Shown here piece after piece: positions 39,111 through 47,925 of a stretch of DNA of 64,000 nucleotides. Origin of the DNA: Allgaiera indica. GTDB lineage: Bacteria > Pseudomonadota > Alphaproteobacteria > Rhodobacterales > Rhodobacteraceae. Below the pieces are notes generated by a model, which searched no databases, was not told the origin of the DNA, and worked only from the letters and a program-made list of their open reading frames with translations. Both the position numbers and the translations under genes were made by a program. Positions within the stretch are counted from its first letter, which is position 1. Every line of letters begins with the position of its first letter. Where the stretch lies: NCBI RefSeq assembly GCF_900106675.1, contig NZ_FNOB01000009.1:62001-126000 (forward strand), read 5' to 3'.

Positions 39111-39245
39111 ATGAAACGCACCTACCAACCCTCGAACCTGGTTCGCAAGCGCCGCCACGGCTTCCGCGCCCGCATGGCGACGGCCGCAGGCCGCAAGATC
39201 CTGAACGCGCGTCGCGCCAAGGGTCGCAAGAATCTCTCGGCCTGA
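39111..39245 (+). CDS. rpmH: ribosomal protein bL34
   Basis: A 44-residue, highly basic protein of the large ribosomal subunit. [20 protein letters not shown] and the ending [12 protein letters not shown] are diagnostic. It opens the conserved rpmH-rnpA-yidD block. Confidence 0.97.
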   Translation: MKRTYQPSNLVRKRRHGFRARMATAAGRKILNARRAKGRKNLSA

Positions 39246-39268
39246 GGCCGGGTATAGGCGACACTGTC

Positions 39269-39709
39269 ATGACACCGTCGGCACCCCCCTTGGCCCAGGC
39301 AGATGCCGGGACAGCCGGGGGGGATCCGGCGGTGTCGGCATGTCCGCAGTCCCGGCTGAGCGTGCTGGCCAAGCGGGCTGATTTCCTGCGCGCCGCGCGG
39401 GCCCGGCGTCAGGGCGCCGCTGGGTTCTTGCTGCAGGCCCGCCGCCGCGCCGGCGACGAGGCCGCGCAGGGCATCCGCGTGGGCTACACCTGCTCCAAGA
39501 AGATCGGCAACGCGGTGACGCGCAACCGCGCGAAGCGGCGCCTGCGCGCGGCGGCCCGGCAGGTCCTGCCCGCCCTGGGCCGCGATGGCTGGGACTACGT
39601 CCTTGTCGGCCGCCCCGGCGCGACGGTGGATCGCCCCTTCGCCGACCTTGTGGCCGACCTTCAGACCGCGCTTGCGCGGGTCCACGCCGTCCGGGAGCGT
39701 GGCGCATGA
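39269..39709 (+). CDS. rnpA: ribonuclease P protein component
   Basis: RnpA binds the catalytic RNase P RNA and helps cleave the 5' leader from pre-tRNA. The hallmark basic helix is [19 protein letters not shown], preceded by [16 protein letters not shown]. The product is 146 residues with an N-terminal extension of about 27 residues before the conserved core; an internal start would also be possible. It begins 23 bases after rpmH, and its stop overlaps the yidD start by four bases. Confidence 0.94.
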   Translation: MTPSAPPLAQADAGTAGGDPAVSACPQSRLSVLAKRADFLRAARARRQGAAGFLLQARRRAGDEAAQGIRVGYTCSKKIGNAVTRNRAKRRLRAAARQVLPALGRDGWDYVLVGRPGATVDRPFADLVADLQTALARVHAVRERGA

Positions 39710-39993
39710 GCCCCCTGGCGCGCCTCTTCGCGGTGCCGGTCCATGTCTATCGGCTGGTGATCTCGCCGCTGCTGGGCAGCAATTGCCGCTATCAGCCGAC
39801 CTGTTCGGCCTACGCGCTGGAGGCCTTGCAGCGCCATGGCGCGCTGAAGGGCGGCTGGCTGGCGCTGCGCCGCATCGCGCGCTGCCATCCCTGGGGCGGG
39901 TCGGGGTACGATCCCGTGCCCGGCGCCGATTCCGGACATGTCCACGATCATCACCCCGATCATCCAGATGCGCACCGAGGCCCCGATGCTTGA
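39706..39993 (+). CDS. yidD: membrane protein insertion efficiency factor
   Basis: A 95-residue YidD protein that assists YidC-mediated membrane insertion. The family signature is [20 protein letters not shown] with [18 protein letters not shown]. The C-terminal tail is His/Asp-rich ([15 protein letters not shown]). ATGA overlap with rnpA and an 8-base overlap with ttcA show translational coupling. yidC itself, usually next, is not found in this window. Confidence 0.94.
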   Translation: MSPLARLFAVPVHVYRLVISPLLGSNCRYQPTCSAYALEALQRHGALKGGWLALRRIARCHPWGGSGYDPVPGADSGHVHDHHPDHPDAHRGPDA

Positions 39994-40897
39994 CGACGGC
40001 GACGAGATCCACCCCCTCTTCCGCGGCGCGCCGACCACGACCGAATTCAAGAAGCTGCGCAAGCGTCTGGTGCGCGAGACCCGCGCCGCGATCGAAACCT
40101 ATGGAATGCTGGACGAGGGCGTGCGCGATCCCGTCTTGCCGGGGGCCGGGGCGTCGCGGCCGCGCTGGCTGGTGTGCCTGTCGGGCGGCAAGGACAGCTA
40201 CACCCTGCTGGCGGTGCTGCACGAATTGCAGTGGCGCGGCCTGCTGCCCGTGGATCTGCTGGCCTGCAACCTTGATCAGGGGCAACCGGGGTTTCCGGCG
40301 ACGGTGCTGCCGGAATTCCTTGAAAAGATGGGCGTGCCGCATCGGATCGAATACCAGGATACCTATTCCGTGGTGAAGGAAAAGGTGCCCGCGGGCCGAA
40401 CCTATTGCGCGCTATGTTCGCGCCTGCGCCGCGGCAACCTCTACCGCATCGCGCGCGAAGAGGGCTGCTCGGCCGTGGTACTGGGCCATCACCGCGATGA
40501 TATCCTGGAAACCTTCTTCATGAACCTCTTTCACGGCGGACGGCTGGCGACCATGCCACCGAAACTGGTGAACGAAGAGGGCGATCTGTTTCTCTACCGC
40601 CCGCTGGCCTTTGTCGCCGAGGCCGATTGCGACCGTTTCGCCCGCGCCATGAACTATCCGATCATCCCCTGCGACCTGTGCGGCAGCCAGGACGGGCTGC
40701 AGCGCCAGCAGGTCAAGCAGATCCTCGATGGCTGGGAAGCGCGTTCTCCCGGCCGCCGTCAGGTGATGTTCCGCGCCCTGATGAACGCGCGGCCCTCGCA
40801 TCTGCTGGATCCGGGGCTTTTCGACTTCGCCGGCCTCGCGCTGGACGGGCCTGCCGGGTTTGAGGAAAATCCGCCACAACTAGGTGCCCGCGATTAA
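39986..40897 (+). CDS. ttcA: tRNA 2-thiocytidine(32) synthetase
   Basis: TtcA is an iron-sulfur enzyme that adenylates and thiolates C32 of certain tRNAs. The 303-residue product has the PP-loop SGGKDS at residues 66-71 and the Cys pairs CALCSR and PCDLCGSQ that, with other cysteines, hold the cluster. I set the start at [12 protein letters not shown] (39986), where GAGG is five bases upstream, in preference to the ATG at 39938, which overlaps yidD by 56 bases. The gene ends 78 bases before the EAL gene. Confidence 0.92.
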   Translation: MLDDGDEIHPLFRGAPTTTEFKKLRKRLVRETRAAIETYGMLDEGVRDPVLPGAGASRPRWLVCLSGGKDSYTLLAVLHELQWRGLLPVDLLACNLDQGQPGFPATVLPEFLEKMGVPHRIEYQDTYSVVKEKVPAGRTYCALCSRLRRGNLYRIAREEGCSAVVLGHHRDDILETFFMNLFHGGRLATMPPKLVNEEGDLFLYRPLAFVAEADCDRFARAMNYPIIPCDLCGSQDGLQRQQVKQILDGWEARSPGRRQVMFRALMNARPSHLLDPGLFDFAGLALDGPAGFEENPPQLGARD

Positions 40898-40975
40898 GAA
40901 AGTTCTCAGCCCGTTTTCCTAACCTTTCCGACGATCCGGGCGGCAAGGGGTGCGCCCGCAAGGACGGGTGGTGAT

Positions 40976-42529
40976 ATGCGTGGCAAACTGGCGCCAAGGG
41001 CGGCGATTTTCTTCTATCGGCTGGGGCAGGGGTTGCGCCGGCCCGAAAACCTGGCCTTTCTGCCGGCCGTGACGCTGGCCGCCTTCTGGCTGGGGGGCGA
41101 GGCCTCGTTGATCCTGGCCGCGCTGGGCCTGCCGATATTGTATCTGATGAGCGGCGCCTTCAAGGTGGATGCCCGCCCTCCGGAGGGCGCGGCCCAGGAC
41201 GGCACGACCGGCCTGATCCTGCGCGAGGGGCTGGTTGGCGCACTGGACGCGATCCTTGCCGGCCTGGGGCAAAGCGGCAAGAGCACCGCCTGTCTGGTGA
41301 TCCATCTCGACGATGCGCGGACGCTGACGGATCGTCACGGCCATGCCGCCCGTGGCGAAGTGCTGCGCCGCACCGTGGAACGGATGCATGACGTGTTGCG
41401 CGGGGGTGACATCGTCGCGCGGCTGGAGGGCGATAGCTTCGCCGTGGTCCTGCAGCCGGTGGCGCGCATCGATCTGGAAAGCGTGCTGCAATTGGCGACG
41501 CGACTGCAACAGGCGCTGACAGTGCCGATCGCGATCGACGCGCTGCGGGTCCATGTTTCCGCTTCCGTGGGGTTTTGCCTGGCCGCCCGGGCCCCGGACA
41601 AGGGCGGGCGGGATCTGCTTGACGCCGCCGAGATTGCCGCCAAACAGGCGCTGGCCAATGGTCCGGGGGCGGTTCGTGCGTGGTCTGACAGCATGCAGCG
41701 CGCCCATAGCGATCGCAGATCCCTGCGCGACCAGTTGGAGACCGCGCTTGGCAACGGCCAGGTACGGCCCTATTTCCAGCCGCAAATCTCGACCGAGACC
41801 GGCGCGCTTTCGGGGTTCGAGGCGCTGGCCCGCTGGGACCACCCCGAGCGCGGCATGATCCCGACCGCCGAATTCCTGCCGCTGGTGGCCGAAGCCGGGT
41901 TGTCCGAGCGGCTTGGCGAGGTGATGCTTTTTGGTGCGCTGACGGCGCTGTCGGAATGGGATGCGAAGGGGCTGGACGTTCCCAGCGTGGCGGTGAACTT
42001 CACCCAGGAAGATCTTGCCAACCCCCATCTGCCCGAGCGCCTGCAATGGGAACTGGACCGTTTCGGTCTGGGGGCCTCGCGCCTGACGGTGGAGGTGCTG
42101 GAAACCGTCGTGGCCGGCACCGAGAACGACGTCGTGGTGCGAAATCTGGCGGCGGTGTCCAAGATGGGCTGCGGCATCGACCTGGACGATTTTGGCACCG
42201 GCCACGCCTCTCTTGCAGCGGTTCGCCGTTTCGGTGTGCGCCGCATCAAGATCGACCGCAGCTTCGTGACCCGGCTGGAAGAGGAAGCCGAACAGCGCAA
42301 GATGGTCGCGGCGATCCTGTCGATGGCCGAGCAACTGGGGCTGGAAACGCTCGCCGAAGGTGTCGAGAGCGCGGCCGAACACGCTCTTCTGGCGCAGTTG
42401 GGATGTGGCCATGTACAGGGGTTCGGGATCGGCAAGCCGATGCGGTTCGAGATCACCGACACCTGGATTGCCCGTCACCGGGCCCGCCAGACCGCGGCAA
42501 TGGCGCGCATCGGCAAGCGCGCGGGCTGA
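40976..42529 (+). CDS. membrane-bound EAL phosphodiesterase with degenerate GGDEF
   Basis: A 517-residue c-di-GMP turnover protein. Two short membrane helices lie at about 27-40 and 43-60. The GGDEF domain is degenerate, LEGDSF at 150-155, so it cannot make c-di-GMP but may bind GTP or regulate. The EAL domain looks active: E282 in FEALARW, Asn in VNFTQEDL, Glu in VEVLET, the acidic pair in LDDFGTG, Lys in IKIDRSF, Glu in LAEGVES and Gln in VQGFGIGKPM. It probably hydrolyses c-di-GMP to pGpG. A GGTG-type ribosome site precedes the ATG. A convergent NiCoT gene lies downstream. Confidence 0.9.
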   Translation: MRGKLAPRAAIFFYRLGQGLRRPENLAFLPAVTLAAFWLGGEASLILAALGLPILYLMSGAFKVDARPPEGAAQDGTTGLILREGLVGALDAILAGLGQSGKSTACLVIHLDDARTLTDRHGHAARGEVLRRTVERMHDVLRGGDIVARLEGDSFAVVLQPVARIDLESVLQLATRLQQALTVPIAIDALRVHVSASVGFCLAARAPDKGGRDLLDAAEIAAKQALANGPGAVRAWSDSMQRAHSDRRSLRDQLETALGNGQVRPYFQPQISTETGALSGFEALARWDHPERGMIPTAEFLPLVAEAGLSERLGEVMLFGALTALSEWDAKGLDVPSVAVNFTQEDLANPHLPERLQWELDRFGLGASRLTVEVLETVVAGTENDVVVRNLAAVSKMGCGIDLDDFGTGHASLAAVRRFGVRRIKIDRSFVTRLEEEAEQRKMVAAILSMAEQLGLETLAEGVESAAEHALLAQLGCGHVQGFGIGKPMRFEITDTWIARHRARQTAAMARIGKRAG

Positions 42530-42530
42530 G

Positions 42531-42577
42531 GCGTCGCAAGATCGCCGTGGCTGGTCGCCACGGGCGACTTGCGGCGC
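42531..42577. terminator. long hairpin between convergent EAL and NiCoT genes
   Basis: GCGTCGCAAGATCGCCGTGG (42531-42550) pairs with CCACGGGCGACTTGCGGCGC (42558-42577), with a few mismatches and a one-base bulge, around a 7-nt loop. It lies just after the EAL stop and before the NiCoT stop. There is no T-tract; it may serve both strands. Confidence 0.6.
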
Positions 42578-42602
42578 TACCCCGTGCCCTTGCCTGGCCC
42601 CC

Positions 42603-43700
42603 TTAGGGCCGGGGCCCGCTGCCGGGCTGGCCTGCCCTCGCGCGGATTTCCCGTTTATGGGCCCCGAGGCGGACGTACAGCCAAGACCCCAGCCAGCCCA
42701 GAAGGAACAGGGCGACGATGCCATAGCCGATGGTGCCGAAGCTGTCCGTCGCCGCGGACATCGCCTGCCAGAAGCCGCCCGAAAGCGACAGCTTGTCGCC
42801 GATCAGCCCCAGCGTCTCGACCAGCCCGATCAGCAACGCGACAGCCACCGAAAGCCCGGTGATGACAAGGTTGTAGACCAGCTTCCGGCGCGGTTCGACA
42901 TAGGCCCATTGATAGGCGCCCAGCATCAGCATCCCGTCGGCCGTGTCGACCAGTGCCATCGCGGCCGAGAATAGCAGCGGAAACAGCATGATCTCCCACG
43001 GGTGCAGCCCGTGTGCCCCGCCGGTGGCCGAGATGCCGAGTACGCCGATCTCGGTCGCGGTGTCGAAGCCGAAGCCGAAGAGGAACCCCAGAAGATAGAT
43101 CTGCCAGTTGCGGTCGACCATCCGGAACAGCCGGCTGAATGCCCGGGTCAGGATGCCGCCACCGGAGAAGCCGAGGGCCGGATCGCCTTCGCGCGGCGCC
43201 GCGCCGCGGTTCAGTGCGCGCAGGCTTTGCCATGTGCCGCGCATCAGCATCAGGTTCACGGCGGCGATCGCCATCAGGAAGCCGGCCGATACCAGCGTGC
43301 TGATCACCCCGCCGACAGAGCGCAACTCGGCGAATTCCGGCGCCTGAAGGACCGAGGCCGTGCCCGCCACCACTGCCGACAGGATGAGGACGACGCTGGA
43401 ATGCCCCAGCGAGAACCATAGCCCGACCGACACGGGCCTGCGGCCCTGCTGCATGAACTTGCGCGTGAGGTTGTCGATCGCCGCGATATGGTCTGCGTCG
43501 ACCGCGTGACGCAAGCCGAAGCTATAGGCGAGAAGCGCGGTGCCCAAAAGCACCGGATCGTCCCCGAAGCTGACCAGCGCAAGGGCCCAGAGCGCCAGGT
43601 TGACGGTCACCAGCGCGGCGCTCATCGCCGTGATCCTGCGTCGCAGACCGAGATTGGCCGAGGCGCCTTTCGGCGGCGCGGCCGGGATCGTGTCGTACAT
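42603..43700 (-). CDS. NiCoT-family nickel/cobalt permease
   Basis: A 365-residue high-affinity Ni2+/Co2+ permease with about eight membrane helices. The signature is RHAVDADHIAAIDN at 64-77; GFDTATEIGVLG and LPLLFSAAMALVDTADG-like segments follow. Its place behind a cobalamin riboswitch and next to the cob genes implies cobalt supply for CobN. AGGAG precedes the ATG. The gene could also be reached by read-through from cobF, which ends eight bases before the riboswitch. Metal preference cannot be read from sequence alone. Confidence 0.92.
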   Translation of the reverse strand: MYDTIPAAPPKGASANLGLRRRITAMSAALVTVNLALWALALVSFGDDPVLLGTALLAYSFGLRHAVDADHIAAIDNLTRKFMQQGRRPVSVGLWFSLGHSSVVLILSAVVAGTASVLQAPEFAELRSVGGVISTLVSAGFLMAIAAVNLMLMRGTWQSLRALNRGAAPREGDPALGFSGGGILTRAFSRLFRMVDRNWQIYLLGFLFGFGFDTATEIGVLGISATGGAHGLHPWEIMLFPLLFSAAMALVDTADGMLMLGAYQWAYVEPRRKLVYNLVITGLSVAVALLIGLVETLGLIGDKLSLSGGFWQAMSAATDSFGTIGYGIVALFLLGWLGSWLYVRLGAHKREIRARAGQPGSGPRP

Positions 43701-43712
43701 GATTTCTCCTTC

Positions 43713-43731
43713 GCGGCACCCTCCGTGCCGC
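43713..43731 (-). promoter_or_regulatory. hairpin adjoining the NiCoT ribosome site
   Basis: GCGGCAC (43725-43731, read on the minus strand) pairs perfectly with GTGCCGC (43713-43719) around a GGAGG loop, directly next to the AAGGAG ribosome site (43706-43711). A perfect 16-bp palindrome, TGGCCCCGCGGGGCCA (43741-43756), lies just upstream. These are candidate expression-platform hairpins of the riboswitch. Confidence 0.55.
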
Positions 43732-43764
43732 TTGGTTGTCTGGCCCCGCGGGGCCAACGGATCG

Positions 43765-43950
43765 GTTCGGACAGGCAGGTCTCCTGGCTCGCGGGTCTTT
43801 CTGTCGCCCGGCCTTCCCGGCGTTAGCCAGTGGCCGTTCGGACGACAGTCGCCGCTACAGTTGCGGGGGCAGCCACGGATCGGGCCCTCATTTGGTCCGC
43901 CCTCCCGTGTTCCCTTTTCATCCGCCCGGCTTGGCCGTGGCGGAACCTGT
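43765..43950 (-). ncRNA. cobalamin riboswitch upstream of NiCoT
   Basis: The minus strand carries the cobalamin (AdoCbl) riboswitch core in order: CCCCCGCAACTGTAGCGGCG, the B12 box region GGCCACTGGCTAACGCC (about 43820-43836), GGGAAGG, and GAGCCAGGAGACCTGCC. High cobalamin should reduce expression of the permease, as is known for this class. The element starts eight bases past the cobF stop. Confidence 0.95.
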
Positions 43951-43957
43951 CGATGAC

Positions 43958-44737
43958 TTATTGCTGTGTCGGCACCTCCTGTTCCTCGTTCAGATCCCCG
44001 CCACGGCGCAGGATGTAGACATCCATGATCCAGCCGTGACGGGCCCGGGCGGCGGCCCGGGCGGCGATGATGCGCGGCGCGGCCTCGGCCAGGGGGCCGG
44101 CTTCGGTGATCTCCTCGGCCATGCCCAGATAGGCGCCCCACCAGATGCCGATGCCTGCGGGGTCGAGCGTCTGGAATGCGCAATCGCCATCAAGCATCAC
44201 CACCAGGCTGTCCACCCCGTCGGGCCAGCCATGGTCGCGCAGGCGGCGGCCGGTGGTGATGGTGACAGGCGCCCCGATGCGGTTCAGCGGGATCGCATGT
44301 GCCGCGGTCAGCGCCTGGATCGCCGTGATGCCGGGGATCACCTCGACCGCGTGACCCAGCCGCGCGGCGATGCGCAGGGTCGAATCGTAAAGCGAGGGAT
44401 CGCCCCAGACCAGCAGCGCGACCCGCCCGGGGGCCGGCGATTGCGCCGCGATCGCCCCGGCCCAGACCCGGGCGATCGCGCCATGCCAATCCTCGACCCC
44501 GGCGCGATAATCGGGATGGGCGGCGTCGCGGCGGGGCAGGTCGAATTCCGCGATCCGGGGCGCGGGTGCGGTCAGCACCTCGTCGCAGATCCTGCGGCGC
44601 AGCTCGGCCAGATCCGCCTTGGCCGCGCCCTTGCGGGGGATCAGGATCAGGTCGGCCGCGTTCAGCGCCCGGATCGCCTGCAGCGTCAGATGCTCGGGGT
44701 TGCCCGTGCCGATGCCGATCAGCGAAAGCGTGGTCAT
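43958..44737 (-). CDS. cobF: precorrin-6A synthase (deacetylating)
   Basis: CobF methylates C1 of precorrin-5 and releases acetate, giving precorrin-6A in the aerobic B12 pathway. It is 259 residues. The SAM-methyltransferase fold starts LSLIGIGTGNPEHLTLQAIR, and VWGDPSLYDSTLRIAARL and VIPGITAIQALTAAHAIPLN are family-typical. The presence of CobF marks the aerobic route, since anaerobes use CbiD/CbiG. It overlaps cobA by four bases and is the last gene of the cobL-to-cobF block. Confidence 0.93.
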   Translation of the reverse strand: MTTLSLIGIGTGNPEHLTLQAIRALNAADLILIPRKGAAKADLAELRRRICDEVLTAPAPRIAEFDLPRRDAAHPDYRAGVEDWHGAIARVWAGAIAAQSPAPGRVALLVWGDPSLYDSTLRIAARLGHAVEVIPGITAIQALTAAHAIPLNRIGAPVTITTGRRLRDHGWPDGVDSLVVMLDGDCAFQTLDPAGIGIWWGAYLGMAEEITEAGPLAEAAPRIIAARAAARARHGWIMDVYILRRGGDLNEEQEVPTQQ

Positions 44738-45465
44738 GGCGCAGCCTCCGCGCCGGCCAGCGGCCCGTAAAGGATCAGCGCGGGGGCGGTGCCGACGGCT
44801 TGTGTCAGCGTCTCGGCCAGCGCGCCGACGGTGCTGCGCGTCAGGCCCTGATCCGGATGCCCGATCGATTCGGCCAGCAATGCAGGTGTCCCGTGCGGCA
44901 GCCCCGCCGCGATCAGCGCCTGCGCCAGCGCCGGAAAGGTGCGCTTGCCCATATAGACCACGGTCGTCGCCCCCGGATCGGCCAGCGCCGCCATGTTCAG
45001 CCCCTCGGGCAGGCCGCCGGTCACGTCGTGGCCGGTGACGAACTGCACCCGGCGCGCGCAGATCCGCCGCGTCAGCGGGATCCCGGCGGCAGCCGCAGCG
45101 GCGCAGGCCGAGGGCACGCCAGGCACGATCTCGAACCCGATCCCGGCCTCTTGCAGCGCCGTGACCTCCTCTTCCAGCCGCCCGAAGATCCCCGCGTCGC
45201 CCGATTTCAGCCGCACCACCCGGGCGCCGCCCCTGGCGTAATCGACCAGCAGCCAGCTGACCTGGTCCTGCTTGGGCGAGGTCCGCCCCGCGCGCTTGCC
45301 CACCCCCACAAGATCCGCCTCGGGCCGGGCGTGGGAAAGGATCGGCCCGGCCGACAGGTCGTCGAACAGCACCGCGTCGGCCTCGGCCAGGCGGCGCACG
45401 GCCTTGAGGGTCAGAAGCTCCGGATCGCCGGGCCCGGAAGAGACGAAAGAGACGAAACCGGTCAT
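44734..45465 (-). CDS. cobA: uroporphyrinogen-III C-methyltransferase
   Basis: CobA (SUMT) adds methyl groups at C2 and C7 of uroporphyrinogen III to give precorrin-2, the branch from heme to B12. The 243-residue product has the SAM motif SSGPGDPELLTLKAVRRL and RLKSGDAGIFGRLEEEV and PGVPSACAAAAAAGIPLTRR. There is no CysG dehydrogenase/chelatase domain fused to it. It overlaps cobB and cobF by four bases each, so the group is translationally coupled. Confidence 0.94.
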   Translation of the reverse strand: MTGFVSFVSSGPGDPELLTLKAVRRLAEADAVLFDDLSAGPILSHARPEADLVGVGKRAGRTSPKQDQVSWLLVDYARGGARVVRLKSGDAGIFGRLEEEVTALQEAGIGFEIVPGVPSACAAAAAAGIPLTRRICARRVQFVTGHDVTGGLPEGLNMAALADPGATTVVYMGKRTFPALAQALIAAGLPHGTPALLAESIGHPDQGLTRSTVGALAETLTQAVGTAPALILYGPLAGAEAAP

Positions 45466-46784
45466 GCGGGCACCGAGATCAAGTGGAAGAACGTGCCGCT
45501 GACCCGCCCGCGATGCGATCCGGTCTCGGGGACGGGGCGGCCTTCGGCGTCGGTAACCTCGGCCAGCGGGGCGTCCGGCTGGTCCAAGAGCGTCGCATAG
45601 TGGAATTCATGTCCCGCCAGGGCGGTCCCCGGCGGCAGGTCGAAAAGCGGCGCCGCCAGCCGGGCGCGGCGGTAGCCGAGGTGCATCTTGCGCTTGGCGA
45701 AGCTGGTGACCAGGCCCAGAAGCCCGGCCATCTGGTGCCGGGTGCCATCCGCATCGACAAGTCCCGCGCCAAGCGCCATGTAGCCGCCGCATTCGCCATG
45801 CACCGCACGGGTTTCTGCGAAGTTGCGCAAACCCGCGCGGAAGCGGGTCGCGGCGGCCAGGCGCCCGGCGTGAAGCTCGGGGTAGCCGCCGGGCAGCCAG
45901 CAGGCATCGGCGCGCGCGTCGGGTGCTTCGTCGGCCAGCGGAGAGAACGGCAGGATCTCGGCCCCCGCCGCGCGCCAGCCGTCCACCAGATGCGGATAGG
46001 CGAAGGAAAAGGCCGCGTCGCGGGCCAGCGCGATCCGCTGGCCGGGTGGGTGGGGCACCGCCGGTCGCGCCTGCGGGCGAGGGCCGCAGGCCGCGGCGGC
46101 TAGGATCGCGTCCAGATCGCAATGAGCCTCGACCAGTCGGGCGGCAGCGGCAAGCAGCGGATCGAGCCTTGGGTGTTCCTCGGCCTGCACCAGCCCCAGG
46201 TGGCGCGCGGGCATCTCTATGTCGGCGGCGCGGGGAAGCGCGCCGAAAACCTGGATGCCCGCCTCTTCCATTCCCGCGCGCAGCAGGGCCTCGTGCCGGG
46301 GGCTGGCGACGCGGTTCAGCACCACACCCGCGAGGGTGACGCCGGGCCTATGGCTGGCAAAGCCCCTGGCGGTGGCGGCGGCGCTTTGCGCCTGGCCGCT
46401 GGCGTCAAGCACCAGAATCACCGGCCAGCCCGCCAACGCGGCGATGTCGGCGCTGGCGCCGGTCCCCGTCTCGCCCGGCGTGGCGACCCCGTCGAACAGG
46501 CCCATCGACCCTTCGGCCAGGATCAGGTCGGCGCCCTCGGCGCGGGTCAGTTCGGCCCCGATCTGCCCGGCGGGCATCGACCAGCTGTCCAGGTTCACCG
46601 ACACCCGCCCCGAGGCCGCCGTGTGGAAGGCGGGATCAATGTAATCCGGCCCGGATTTGAACGGCTGCACCGCCAGGCCCCGGTCGCGCAACGCGCGGGC
46701 GAGGCCCAGCGTCAGCGTGGTCTTCCCGGTCCCCGAGGCGGGGGCCGAGATCAGCAGGCCCGGGGGAAGCGCGTCGGTGATCAT
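45462..46784 (-). CDS. cobB: hydrogenobyrinic acid a,c-diamide synthase
   Basis: CobB amidates the a and c carboxylates of hydrogenobyrinic acid using glutamine and ATP. The 440-residue enzyme has an N-terminal P-loop domain, [20 protein letters not shown], and a C-terminal class I glutaminase with the nucleophile Cys in [12 protein letters not shown] started it at the ATG complementary to 46782-46784, which overlaps the cobM stop as ATGA; the open frame upstream lies inside cobM. The partner in the next step is cobaltochelatase. Confidence 0.94.
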   Translation of the reverse strand: MITDALPPGLLISAPASGTGKTTLTLGLARALRDRGLAVQPFKSGPDYIDPAFHTAASGRVSVNLDSWSMPAGQIGAELTRAEGADLILAEGSMGLFDGVATPGETGTGASADIAALAGWPVILVLDASGQAQSAAATARGFASHRPGVTLAGVVLNRVASPRHEALLRAGMEEAGIQVFGALPRAADIEMPARHLGLVQAEEHPRLDPLLAAAARLVEAHCDLDAILAAAACGPRPQARPAVPHPPGQRIALARDAAFSFAYPHLVDGWRAAGAEILPFSPLADEAPDARADACWLPGGYPELHAGRLAAATRFRAGLRNFAETRAVHGECGGYMALGAGLVDADGTRHQMAGLLGLVTSFAKRKMHLGYRRARLAAPLFDLPPGTALAGHEFHYATLLDQPDAPLAEVTDAEGRPVPETGSHRGRVSGTFFHLISVPA

Positions 46785-47563
46785 TGCGCCTCCGGAAAAC
46801 GCGGGCTGGGCCCGACCGGGCGGTAGCGGCGATCGTAATCGCCCGCATAAAGGCGGCTTTCGTCGAAACCTTCGCCCGCCAGCGCCGGCCCCACCAGGAT
46901 CAGCGCGGTGCGCGAGATCGCGCCGTCCATCGCCGCCTCGATGGTGCCGAGGGTGCCCCGCAGCACCCGTTCGTCCGGCCACGAGGCGCGCCAGACCACG
47001 GCGACCGGGCAGGCGGGCCCGTAATGCGGGGCCAGTTCCTGGACCACGCGGGCAAGGACGTGGATTGAAAGGTGAATTGCCAGCGTCGCCCCGGTGGCCG
47101 CGAAATTCGCCAGCGTCTCGCCCGGCGGCATCTGCGAGGCACGCCCCGAGGTGCGGGTCAGCACCACGGATTGCGCCAGGCCCGGCAGGGTGAGTTCCGT
47201 CTCCAGCGTGGCGGCGGCGGCGGCGAAGGCGGGGACGCCCGGGGTGACGTCATAGGGAATGTTCAGGGCCCGCAGGCGGCGCAGCTGTTCGCCCATCGCC
47301 GACCAGACCGACAGGTCCCCCGAATGCAGCCGCGCCACGTCAAGGCCCGCGTCATGGGCGGCGGCGATCTCGGCGATGATCTCGTCCAGCGAGAGCGGCG
47401 CGGTATTCACGATCCGCGCGTCGGGGGGACAATGGTCCAGAACCCCGGGCGGCACCAGCGATCCGGCATACAGGCAAACCGGGGCGCTCGCGATCAGATC
47501 GCGGCCGCGCAATGTCAGCAAGTCGGGCGCGCCGGGGCCTGCGCCGATGAAGTGGACGGTCAT
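46781..47563 (-). CDS. cobM: precorrin-4 C11-methyltransferase
   Basis: CobM methylates C11 of precorrin-4 to give precorrin-5. It has 260 residues. [20 protein letters not shown] is the SAM-binding start and [20 protein letters not shown] is a family block, with [20 protein letters not shown] following. The start ATG overlaps the cobE stop, and the stop overlaps the cobB start. All genes from cobL to cobF run without gaps, arguing for a single transcript. Confidence 0.94.
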   Translation of the reverse strand: MTVHFIGAGPGAPDLLTLRGRDLIASAPVCLYAGSLVPPGVLDHCPPDARIVNTAPLSLDEIIAEIAAAHDAGLDVARLHSGDLSVWSAMGEQLRRLRALNIPYDVTPGVPAFAAAAATLETELTLPGLAQSVVLTRTSGRASQMPPGETLANFAATGATLAIHLSIHVLARVVQELAPHYGPACPVAVVWRASWPDERVLRGTLGTIEAAMDGAISRTALILVGPALAGEGFDESRLYAGDYDRRYRPVGPSPRFPEAQ

Positions 47564-47925
47564 GTCGGGTTCCTTTCGGCGATGGCGGCGGTGGCGGTGC
47601 GGTCGGCGGAAATCGCGCGCGGGCCGATCAGCCGCGCCCCCGGCCCAGCGCCGGCAAGGGCCGCGGCCTCGGCCAGGCTGCCGGTGCCGTACCGCGCGGC
47701 GATCCGCGAAGAATGGGTGGCGGTGGTCTGGGCCCGCAGCGCCGCGGGCCACTGGGCAAGGACCGGCAGGCCCAATTCTGCCGCAAGTGCGCGCAAGACC
47801 GGTGCCTCGGCCTTCGCCTCGGCGGTGGCCAGCGCGTCAAGCGGCCCGCCGCCGGCCCGCGCCAGGGCATCCTTCAGCGCGGCAAGCGGCGCATTCGCGC
47901 GAAATCCCAATCCGGCCACCCTCAT
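47560..47925 (-). CDS. cobE: CobE, small cobalamin-pathway protein
   Basis: A 121-residue protein matching CobE, which is equivalent to the C-terminal part of CbiG. In P. denitrificans it is needed for cobalamin synthesis but its exact reaction is unsettled. It begins [20 protein letters not shown] and includes [26 protein letters not shown], a family-like block. The ATG overlaps the cobL stop, and the stop overlaps the cobM start. The longer open frame to 48366 lies inside cobL. Confidence 0.85.
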   Translation of the reverse strand: MRVAGLGFRANAPLAALKDALARAGGGPLDALATAEAKAEAPVLRALAAELGLPVLAQWPAALRAQTTATHSSRIAARYGTGSLAEAAALAGAGPGARLIGPRAISADRTATAAIAERNPT

